Made by a program: the position numbers and the translations under genes. The notes under the pieces are model-generated. The model had not been told where the DNA came from and did not search any database. It saw only the letters and a list, made by a program, of their open reading frames with translations. A stretch of DNA of 23,097 bases from an uncultured Clostridia bacterium (GTDB lineage Bacteria; Bacillota; Clostridia; TANB77; CAG-508), in the NCBI GenBank assembly GCA_947626705.1, contig CANQTJ010000006.1, positions 1 to 23,097 on the forward strand, given 5' to 3'. Positions 8,809 to 15,404 of the stretch are shown in pieces; within the stretch, counting starts at the first letter, position 1, and every line of letters starts with the position of its first letter.

Positions 8809-9615
8809 ATGGAAGTTATAGTTTTAGGTACAGGACATGGAACAGCAACAGAATGCTATAATACATGTTTTACAATAAAAAATAAAGATGAATATTTTTT
8901 AATAGATTCTGGTGGAGGAAATGGCATACTAAAACAATTAAAAGAGGCCAATATAGAACTAGAAAAAATTAGAAATATATTTATATCACATATTCATATG
9001 GATCATATACTAGGATGTATTTGGATTATAAGAGTATTAAGTAAAAAATACTATAAATGCTTATATTCTAAGCCAATATATATATATGGGAATGATATTG
9101 TGATAAAAACAATAAGAGAATTATGTGAATTATTAATACCTAAAGATTTTCTTGGGCTAATAGATAATAAAATAAATTTGATAGAAATAAAAGATAAAGA
9201 AGAAACCAAAATATTAAATAAAAAAGTTAAATTTTTTGATATTAATGCAAAAAAGGTAAAACAATTTGGATTTTCAATATTAATAGATAAAAATAAAACA
9301 TTTACGTTTATAGGTGATGAGGTATGTTCAAATTTAACTGAAAAATATGTAAAAAACAGTAATTGGTTATTCGCAGATGCATATATGGCGGGAGAAGAGG
9401 CAGAAAGATATAATCCTATTAAAAAACATAATCATAGTAGCGTTAAATATGTAGCTCAATTATGCGAAAGATTAAATGTAAAAAATGTAATATTGTCACA
9501 TACAATTGATTATGATTTAAAAAATAGAAAAAAAGTGTTTATAGAAGATGCAAATAAATATTATAGTGGAAAAGTATTTGTTCCTGATGATTTAGAAAAA
9601 ATAGAATTAATATAA
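8809..9615 (+). CDS. Metallo-beta-lactamase-fold hydrolase
   Basis: A 268-residue metal-dependent hydrolase. It begins VIVLGTGHGTATECYNTCF, the strand-and-turn opening of the ribonuclease Z/PqqB/PhnP branch of the fold. The metal motif HIHMDH gives His61, His63, Asp65 and His66; later ligands are probably the Asp of FIGDEV (about 170), a His in KKHNHSS (about 205) and the His in ILSHT (about 230). The family includes tRNA 3' endonucleases, phosphodiesterases and cofactor-pathway proteins, so the fold alone does not give the substrate. The gene starts 11 nt after the ATP-grasp gene, with TGAGGT as ribosome binding site, and is clearly in the same transcript. Confidence 0.85.
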   Translation: MEVIVLGTGHGTATECYNTCFTIKNKDEYFLIDSGGGNGILKQLKEANIELEKIRNIFISHIHMDHILGCIWIIRVLSKKYYKCLYSKPIYIYGNDIVIKTIRELCELLIPKDFLGLIDNKINLIEIKDKEETKILNKKVKFFDINAKKVKQFGFSILIDKNKTFTFIGDEVCSNLTEKYVKNSNWLFADAYMAGEEAERYNPIKKHNHSSVKYVAQLCERLNVKNVILSHTIDYDLKNRKKVFIEDANKYYSGKVFVPDDLEKIELI

Positions 9616-9635
9616 ATTATAGAAAGGATTATAAA

Positions 9636-10154
9636 ATGGAAATTATAGATTTATATAATGGAAAAAGAGAAAAATTAAATAAAACATGTTTAAGAACAGA
9701 AGAACCAGAAGATGGAGAATATAAATTGTCAGTACATATATGGTTCTTGAATAGCAACGGAGAATTATTGATACAAAAAAGAAATGAAAACTTAAAAAGA
9801 AATCCAGGAAAATGGGCATTTACAGGAGGAGCTGTGGATAGCAAAGAAACTTCTATGGATGGAGCAATCAGAGAAGCCAAAGAAGAATTGGGAATTGATA
9901 TTAATACAAATAAAATAGAGTTACTATTATCATTTAAGAGGGAACGTGGATTTGTTGATGTGTGGTTAGTAAAAGATGATTTTGACATAAGTGATTTAAC
10001 ACTACAAAAAAGCGAAGTTTCAGAAATTAAATGGATATCAATTAAAGAACTAAAGCATTTAATCGATAGTGAACAATTTGTAAAATCAGTAGAGTTATAT
10101 TATGATTTGTTTATAAAATTATTAGAAAAATGTCATAATGTAGAAATTAAATAA
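9636..10154 (+). CDS. NUDIX hydrolase
   Basis: A 172-residue NUDIX protein, which would hydrolyse a nucleoside diphosphate linked to another group, or a related pyrophosphate. The NUDIX box starts at GGAVDSKE (about residue 63) and ends with REAKEELGI (about 79-87), with the Glu residues needed for Mg2+ all present. The opening EIIDLYNGK and KLSVHIWFLN are like the NUDIX group related to isopentenyl-diphosphate isomerase, but the isomerase-specific residues cannot be confirmed by eye. GAAAGGAT precedes the start 20 nt after the MBL gene. Its place in the cassette suggests that it processes a nucleotide or pyrophosphate made or consumed by the other enzymes, or only cleans up a by-product. Confidence 0.88.
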   Translation: MEIIDLYNGKREKLNKTCLRTEEPEDGEYKLSVHIWFLNSNGELLIQKRNENLKRNPGKWAFTGGAVDSKETSMDGAIREAKEELGIDINTNKIELLLSFKRERGFVDVWLVKDDFDISDLTLQKSEVSEIKWISIKELKHLIDSEQFVKSVELYYDLFIKLLEKCHNVEIK

Positions 10155-10172
10155 TCTTGGAGGGATTTATTA

Positions 10173-10379
10173 ATGAGAGAGCATATAAAAGTAGAAGTAG
10201 CAATGGAAATTTTGTCAATGTGCATGGCAAATGCTATTTCAAATAATGATAATGCAATGATTAATAAAATATTAAAATTAGAACAAAGAATATATCAAGA
10301 AAATATTGAAGATATAGATGAAATTATAAAAAATTATGGTGAGAAAGTAAAAAATTTGTTGGAGGAAAATGATGAATAA
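10173..10379 (+). CDS. Putative antitoxin of the zeta toxin
   Basis: A 68-residue, all-helical acidic protein with no recognised DNA-binding motif. It lies immediately upstream of the zeta toxin gene and the two overlap: the toxin ATG at 10372 precedes the stop of this gene at 10377-10379. Size, helical character and translational coupling match the antitoxin position of epsilon/zeta and PezAT-type modules, where a small helical partner blocks the toxin's ATP site. The sequence itself was not recognised as epsilon or PezA, so the role is inferred from context. GGAGGG at 10159-10164 is its ribosome binding site. Confidence 0.65.
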   Translation: MREHIKVEVAMEILSMCMANAISNNDNAMINKILKLEQRIYQENIEDIDEIIKNYGEKVKNLLEENDE

Positions 10380-11274
10380 ATATGAAATTGAACAAATAAA
10401 ACAATATTATTCAGTAACCAATGACGAATTTGAAGAGATGTATTTACAGGCAAAGAAAATCACATTTGCTAACTATATACCAACGAATAATAAGCCAATA
10501 GCGATTTTTACAGGGGGACAACCTGGAGCTGGAAAAAGTGGAATAATTTTAAAAACAAAAAAAGAATTTTTTAAAAAGAATTGTGATTTAATAGTTTTTG
10601 ATTTAGATATGTATAGAGGATTGCACAAGAAGTCATTTGAAATAGCGCAAAGATATCCAAATTTATATTCTGAAATAACAGGAAAGTCTGCAGGAAAAAT
10701 AATGGAAAGATTATCAGAAGAAGCAATAAAAAATGGTTATAATTTTATTCTTGAGGGAACTATGGGAAAATCGGTGTATACATTAGATTTATTGCAAAAA
10801 TATAAAGCGGATTATGATATAGTTGCTCGATTATTGGCTGTTTCAAGAATAGAATCATTACTATCTATATTTGAAAGATATATAGAAATGAAAAAGTCTA
10901 TGGGGATAGGAAGAATAACAACAATAGAAAGTCATGATAACAAGTATAATAATTTTCCTAATATTGCAGGAACTTTAGAAACAAGAGGAGTAGAAGTTGA
11001 AGTTTATGAACGTTCAGAAGATATAGGAAATCCTAAAATGACTTATAAAACATCTGGCAAAAATAGTATATATAATTCGGTAGGAGAAGCTTTAATAAAA
11101 GGAAGAAATAATAGTAACAGAATATGCATAAAAAATGTAATGCAAAGATTTGAAATGATAAAAAAAGATTTACAAAAGTTTGGAGAAGAAGATAAATATA
11201 GTAATCAAATTGAAACATTAGCAAAAATTATTGAACAGGAAATTAAAGAAAGCAAAGAAGAAGAAAGAGAATAA
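10372..11274 (+). CDS. Zeta-type toxin (UDP-N-acetylglucosamine kinase family)
   Basis: A 300-residue P-loop kinase. Zeta/PezT toxins phosphorylate UDP-N-acetylglucosamine at the 3'-OH and poison peptidoglycan synthesis. Walker A is GGQPGAGKSG (about residues 47-56), followed by the FDLDMYRGLHK acidic motif for sugar-nucleotide binding, then ILEGTMG, LLAVSRIESL and the FERY arginine helix, all in family order. Length is normal and no inactivating change is seen. The ATG at 10372 is preferred to the adjacent in-frame ATG at 10369, because GGAGG at 10361-10365 is only 3 bp from the latter. It is the last gene of the operon. Its final residues (KEEERE) are encoded by one arm of a perfect inverted repeat shared with the convergent kinase-like gene. 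Confidence 0.88.
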   Translation: MNKYEIEQIKQYYSVTNDEFEEMYLQAKKITFANYIPTNNKPIAIFTGGQPGAGKSGIILKTKKEFFKKNCDLIVFDLDMYRGLHKKSFEIAQRYPNLYSEITGKSAGKIMERLSEEAIKNGYNFILEGTMGKSVYTLDLLQKYKADYDIVARLLAVSRIESLLSIFERYIEMKKSMGIGRITTIESHDNKYNNFPNIAGTLETRGVEVEVYERSEDIGNPKMTYKTSGKNSIYNSVGEALIKGRNNSNRICIKNVMQRFEMIKKDLQKFGEEDKYSNQIETLAKIIEQEIKESKEEERE

Positions 11275-11296
11275 AATTTAATCTCTTTCTTCTTCT
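11256..11296. terminator. Perfect 15-bp inverted repeat at convergent gene ends
   Basis: AGAAGAAGAAAGAGA at 11256-11270 and its exact complement TCTCTTTCTTCTTCT at 11282-11296, with an 11-nt AT loop that holds both stop codons (TAA at 11272-11274, and the minus-strand TAA at 11278-11280). Probably a bidirectional transcription stop or processing hairpin, although no long T-tract lies outside the stem on either strand. Confidence 0.6.
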
Positions 11297-12117
11297 GCGG
11301 ATTTTTGACATAAAAGTTTATTCCTAATTAATATTTCATTAGCATATTTTTGATATACAGAAGGATTCATTTTTTTATTTTCTAGCATTTTAACAAGTTC
11401 TATTCTAGGAAATATTATACTTTGACCATTATAAAATGGTTCTTCTGCTCTAATTATCATTTTTTGAATATTTAAATATGTTTCCATTGATATTATATCA
11501 CTATATTTTAATGCAATAGCGATAGATTTTATACGTTTTACTTTAATGTCATCAACATGGATTTGTTTATTTTTTTCTTCAGAAGATGGATGAAATATTT
11601 GTTCTGCTGATATTAAGCGCTCATTAGGTAATAGAAAAGAAGAATATTCTTCAAAAACATGATTCCTAAAAAATGCTTGCAAATTATCTATTGAAAAATG
11701 TAATCCTTTCTCAAAGTCCACTAAATATATAGTTTTATCATTTATAATAATATTTCTGGGAGCAAAATCTTGCCAATAAAAATTATGTTTCAAAATAAAC
11801 TTCATTAATGATTGCAAAAAAGGAATAGCACTTTGTCTACTATCTGGATCTCGTAACAGCAATTCTAAATTTTTACCCGAACAATAAGACATAGATAAGG
11901 TATTTGTATTATCATCCCACGAATATATATCAGGAACATGAATAGTATAATAAGAATTTTCAATCATAACATTCTTATCTTTTAAAAATTTTTTTGCTTT
12001 AACTAAATTATTTTTTTCTTGGATAGAAGTTTTTTTATGTACAATTTTTTTATTATTAACAGTTTCGTATTCAATTCTTTTCGAATCTAGTGAAATTATT
12101 TGCAAAGAATCTTGCAT
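11278..12117 (-). CDS. Kinase-fold protein (aminoglycoside phosphotransferase or lipopolysaccharide-kinase-like)
   Basis: A 279-residue protein with the bacterial protein-kinase-like fold. The catalytic loop is WQDFAPRNII (Asp117, Asn122) and the metal-binding segment is LVDFEKG (Asp134, with DFE in place of DFG). The early KKIVHKK may supply the ATP lysine. The C-terminal half is helical without a recognised domain. Such proteins phosphorylate small molecules, sugars or proteins, and the substrate here cannot be read from the sequence. The start has a good ribosome binding site (AAGGAAGGAG on the minus strand, 12136-12127) and a strong promoter. It is transcribed towards the zeta gene, with only three bases between the two stop codons. 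Confidence 0.75.
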   Translation of the reverse strand: MQDSLQIISLDSKRIEYETVNNKKIVHKKTSIQEKNNLVKAKKFLKDKNVMIENSYYTIHVPDIYSWDDNTNTLSMSYCSGKNLELLLRDPDSRQSAIPFLQSLMKFILKHNFYWQDFAPRNIIINDKTIYLVDFEKGLHFSIDNLQAFFRNHVFEEYSSFLLPNERLISAEQIFHPSSEEKNKQIHVDDIKVKRIKSIAIALKYSDIISMETYLNIQKMIIRAEEPFYNGQSIIFPRIELVKMLENKKMNPSVYQKYANEILIRNKLLCQKSAEEERD

Positions 12118-12156
12118 AAATTAAAAACTCCTTCCTTTAAAGTATTTATATTTTAA

Positions 12157-12185
12157 ATTATAACATTTTATGGCAATGAAATCAA
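12157..12185 (-). promoter_or_regulatory. Promoter of the kinase-fold gene
   Basis: On the minus strand: TTGATT at 12185-12180, 17-bp spacer, TATAAT at 12162-12157 with TG at 12165-12164 (extended -10). Confidence 0.7.
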
Positions 12186-12234
12186 CTCTAATAATTTTTT
12201 TCATGTCTTTATCCTGATTTCAATATCATATTAC

Positions 12235-12263
12235 TTGAAAAAAACTCAAAAATAGTATAAAAT
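12235..12263 (+). promoter_or_regulatory. Promoter of rplI
   Basis: TTGAAA at 12235-12240, 17-bp spacer, TAAAAT at 12258-12263 (an overlapping TATAAA at 12256 gives 15 bp). It is divergent from the kinase-gene promoter and marks the right edge of the accessory block. Confidence 0.6.
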
Positions 12264-12292
12264 ATACAAGATTAAGAAAGGTAGTGATTTTA

Positions 12293-12739
12293 ATGAAAGT
12301 AATATTAAAAGCAGATATAAAAGGAGTAGGAAAAAAAGACGAAATCATAAACGCATCAGATGGATATGCAAGAAACTTTTTATTTCCTAAAAACTTAGCA
12401 GTAGAAGCAAATGCAGAAAATATGAGCAAACTAAAAGCAAAACAAGACTCAAATGCTTATAAAAAATCACAAGAAAAAGAAGAAGCAGAAAAGATTGCAG
12501 AAAAATTATCTAAAATATTACTTAAAATAAAAGTAAAATCAGGTACAAATGGAAAAATTTTTGGTGGTGTATCTTCAAAAGAAATTGCTGAAAATTTAGA
12601 TAAACAATATCAAATAAAAGTTGACAAAAAAAAGATTGAGCTAAAAGATACTATAAAAACATTAGGAACATTTACAGTAGAAATAAAATTATTTGAAGGT
12701 GTAATTGGAAAATTAAAAATAGATGTAATATCAGAATAA
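12293..12739 (+). CDS. rplI: Ribosomal protein L9
   Basis: A 148-residue large-subunit protein (bL9). The N-terminal RNA-binding lobe is complete: MKVILKADIKGVGKKDEII, then the conserved SDGYARNFLFPKNLAVEA. A lysine-rich connecting helix (about 45-80) and a C-terminal lobe with SGTNGKIFGGVSSKEIAE follow; length is normal. The ATG at 12293 is used because the upstream in-frame GTG at 12284 would put extra residues ahead of the universally conserved MKVIL start. AAAGG at 12278-12282 is the ribosome binding site. It heads the rplI-dnaB-tilS run; no terminator is seen before dnaB. Confidence 0.96.
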   Translation: MKVILKADIKGVGKKDEIINASDGYARNFLFPKNLAVEANAENMSKLKAKQDSNAYKKSQEKEEAEKIAEKLSKILLKIKVKSGTNGKIFGGVSSKEIAENLDKQYQIKVDKKKIELKDTIKTLGTFTVEIKLFEGVIGKLKIDVISE

Positions 12740-12806
12740 GTTGATATTATATAGAAGTTTAAGTAAATTACAAAACATTGCAATAATCAATAAGTTGGAG
12801 GAAGAT

Positions 12807-14141
12807 ATGGAAGTAGGAAAAATACCACCACACGATATAGAAGCCGAACAAGCTGTAATTGGAAGTATGCTTACAGATAAAGAAGCAGTTGCTAGTAGCA
12901 TAGAATCTTTAAAAGATATAGATTTTTATAGAGAAGATAATAAAATTATATATTCAGCAATGTTAAATTTATATAATAGAGCAGAACCAATAGATTTAAT
13001 AACAGTAAAATCAGAATTAGAATCTATGGGAAAGTTTGAGCAAATTGGAGGGTTTGAATATTTAGCAGAATTACCAAATAAAGTTCCAACTACTGCAAAT
13101 GCTACAAAATATATAAAAATTGTAGAAGAAAAGTCTATATTAAGAAACTTAATAAAAACTGCCAATGAAATAATAGAATTAGGATATGATCCAACAGAAG
13201 AAGTTGAAGATATTATGGAGGGGGCAGAAAAGAAAATATTTAATTTAATGCAAGATAAAAATCAAAAAGGTTATGTACCAATAAAAGATATATTAGTAGA
13301 AAGTTTTACGAAGTTAGAAGAATTATATAATAGAAAACAGCACATAACAGGAGTTCCAACAGGATTTGCAGACTTAGATTACAGAACAGCTGGATTACAT
13401 GGTTCAGAATTAATATTAATAGCAGCAAGACCGGCAATGGGAAAATCAGCATTTGCTTTAAATATTGCAACAAATGCAGCACTAAGAGGAAACACTCCAG
13501 TAGCGATATTTAGTTTAGAAATGTCAAAAGAACAAATGGTTAATAGAATTTTATGCAGTGAAGCAATGGTTGATAGCAATAAAGTAAGAACTGGTAAATT
13601 AGAAGATGAAGATTGGGGAAAACTTGCTGAAGCAATTGGACCACTTTCAGAAACAGGCATATATATAGATGATACACCAGGAATATCTATTATGGAAATT
13701 AGAGCAAAATGTAGAAAGCTTAAATTAGAAAAAAATATAGGTCTTGTTGTAATTGATTATTTACAATTAGTTCAAGGAAGTAACAAAAGAAATGGAAGTC
13801 GTGAACAAGAAATATCAGAAATAAGTAGGTCATTAAAAATTTTAGCAAAAGAGCTAAATGTACCAGTAATTGCATTATCACAGTTATCAAGAGCGGTAGA
13901 ACAAAGACCTGACCATAGACCTATGTTATCAGATTTACGTGAATCTGGAGCAATAGAACAAGATTCTGATATTGTTATGTTTTTATATAGAGATGACTAT
14001 TACAATGAAGATAGTGAAAAGAAAAACATAGCTGAGGTAATTATAGCAAAACATAGAGGTGGTTCAACTGGAACTGTAGACCTTGGATGGCTTGGAAGTT
14101 ATACAAAATTTGTTAATCTTGAAAAAAGATTTGATGATTAA
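12807..14141 (+). CDS. dnaB: Replicative DNA helicase DnaB (DnaC of Bacillus nomenclature)
   Basis: A 444-residue hexameric helicase that unwinds DNA at the replication fork. The N-terminal domain begins PPHDIEAEQAVIGSML, typical of the family, and the RecA-like C-terminal domain carries Walker A AARPAMGKSAF (about 204-214), FSLEMSKEQ, Walker B in LVVIDYLQL, and the DLRESGAIEQDSD segment. Length is normal. The ATG at 12807 is chosen because TTGGAGGAAG precedes it at a good distance; upstream in-frame TTG codons would add an atypical extension. It follows rplI by 67 nt, the usual Firmicute order. Confidence 0.96.
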   Translation: MEVGKIPPHDIEAEQAVIGSMLTDKEAVASSIESLKDIDFYREDNKIIYSAMLNLYNRAEPIDLITVKSELESMGKFEQIGGFEYLAELPNKVPTTANATKYIKIVEEKSILRNLIKTANEIIELGYDPTEEVEDIMEGAEKKIFNLMQDKNQKGYVPIKDILVESFTKLEELYNRKQHITGVPTGFADLDYRTAGLHGSELILIAARPAMGKSAFALNIATNAALRGNTPVAIFSLEMSKEQMVNRILCSEAMVDSNKVRTGKLEDEDWGKLAEAIGPLSETGIYIDDTPGISIMEIRAKCRKLKLEKNIGLVVIDYLQLVQGSNKRNGSREQEISEISRSLKILAKELNVPVIALSQLSRAVEQRPDHRPMLSDLRESGAIEQDSDIVMFLYRDDYYNEDSEKKNIAEVIIAKHRGGSTGTVDLGWLGSYTKFVNLEKRFDD

Positions 14142-14164
14142 TTAATATAAGGAGAAAAAATTAT

Positions 14165-15190
14165 ATGCATAAAAATTATCAATCAAACCAAAGTCTTTTA
14201 ATAAAAGTATTAAATACAATAAAAAAATTTAATTTAATACAAGACGGAGATAAGCTTGTTTTAGGAGTATCAGGAGGGCCTGATTCTATTTGTATGCTAA
14301 ATATTTTAAATAATATAAGAAATGACAAAAAACTACAAATAGATTTTGATATAATAGTTGCACATATAAATCATATGATTAGAGAAGAAGCAAAAGAAGA
14401 TGAAGAATTTGTAAAAAATTTTTGCAAAAAAAATAACATATCATTTTATTCAAAAAGTATAGATGTTAAAAAAATTGCTAATAATAATAAAATAGGAACT
14501 GAAGAAGCAGGTAGAAATGTTAGATATGATTTTTTTGATGAAATCTTAAAAAAAACAAATTCAAATAAAATAGCTATTGCACATAATAAAAATGATAAGA
14601 TAGAAACTATAATAATGAATGTCCTAAGAGGTAGCGGAATAGCAGGTTTGAGAGGTATTGAACCAATAAAAAATAATAAATATATACGCCCTCTTATTGA
14701 ATGTGATAGAAACGAAATTGAAAAATATTGTGAAGAAAATAATATTGAAGCTAGAATAGACAAAACTAATTTTGAAAATATATATACTAGAAATAAAATA
14801 AGAAATATAGTAATTCCATATATAAAGAAAGAATTTAATCCTAATATAATTGAAACAATAGATAGATTATCAGAACTAATAAAAGAAAATGATGATTATT
14901 TAGAAAATTTGGTAAAAAACAAATATAAAGAATTAATTATTGAAGAAAAACAAAAAGAATTTATTATGGATTTAAAGAAATTTAATAAAGAAGAAAAGGT
15001 TATAAAATCTAGAATTTTGCTATATACTATATCAAGACTTATGGGAACAACAAAAGGCATAGAAAAAATACATATAGAAGATATTATAAAGTTATGCGAA
15101 AACAATATAGGTAATAAATATTTAACTCCAAATAAAAATATTAAGATTTTATTAAAAAATCATAAAATATATTTTATAAAGCAAAATTAA
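14165..15190 (+). CDS. tilS: tRNA(Ile)-lysidine synthase
   Basis: A 341-residue PP-loop ATPase that converts C34 of the tRNA-Ile CAU anticodon to lysidine, so that it reads AUA. This is important here because AUA is very common in these genes. The signature SGGPDS is at residues 36-41, followed by VAHINHMIREEA and the GTEEAGRNVRYDFF region. The C-terminal part has the substrate-binding helices with LMGTTKGIEKIHIEDI, but the protein stops at 341 residues, shorter than the roughly 430-470 of many TilS, so the small C-terminal domain is reduced or absent. GGAGA at 14151 precedes the start, 23 nt after dnaB. Confidence 0.93.
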   Translation: MHKNYQSNQSLLIKVLNTIKKFNLIQDGDKLVLGVSGGPDSICMLNILNNIRNDKKLQIDFDIIVAHINHMIREEAKEDEEFVKNFCKKNNISFYSKSIDVKKIANNNKIGTEEAGRNVRYDFFDEILKKTNSNKIAIAHNKNDKIETIIMNVLRGSGIAGLRGIEPIKNNKYIRPLIECDRNEIEKYCEENNIEARIDKTNFENIYTRNKIRNIVIPYIKKEFNPNIIETIDRLSELIKENDDYLENLVKNKYKELIIEEKQKEFIMDLKKFNKEEKVIKSRILLYTISRLMGTTKGIEKIHIEDIIKLCENNIGNKYLTPNKNIKILLKNHKIYFIKQN

Positions 15191-15404
15191 GTATCCGTAA
15201 CAATTATAGAAACAAGGATTTTTTGTAATGAAAAAGTAATAAAAAAAATATTGAAAAAACAAAGTATATATGTTATATAACTGACTAACAACTAATAGAG
15301 AATAAAAGGGAACAGTTCACAACAAATGAAAATTAATATATAAACATTATAAACAAAAATATAAGTTGCGAATTGTAACAAAGCAGAGAATAGGAGGAAT
15401 TAAT
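15191..15404 (+). promoter_or_regulatory. Intergenic leader of ftsH with promoter at 15251-15279
   Basis: TTGAAA at 15251-15256, 17-bp spacer, TATATA at 15274-15279 with TG at 15271-15272 (extended -10). This leaves an untranslated leader of about 120 nt before the ftsH start. The leader contains AATTGTAACAAA at 15371-15382, nearly identical to a palindrome beyond ftsH. No gene was seen here; hpt, which often lies between tilS and ftsH, is absent. Confidence 0.6.

Noticed and set aside
9629..9988. 119-residue minus-strand reading frame opposite the NUDIX gene
   Set aside because: The plus strand carries an intact NUDIX box in an operon; the minus frame has no motif or start signal.
10173..10379. 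The 68-residue protein as precursor peptide of the radical SAM and ATP-grasp enzymes
   Set aside because: It is a uniform helical acidic protein without a distinct core region and is coupled to the zeta gene, so the antitoxin reading is better, though not proven.
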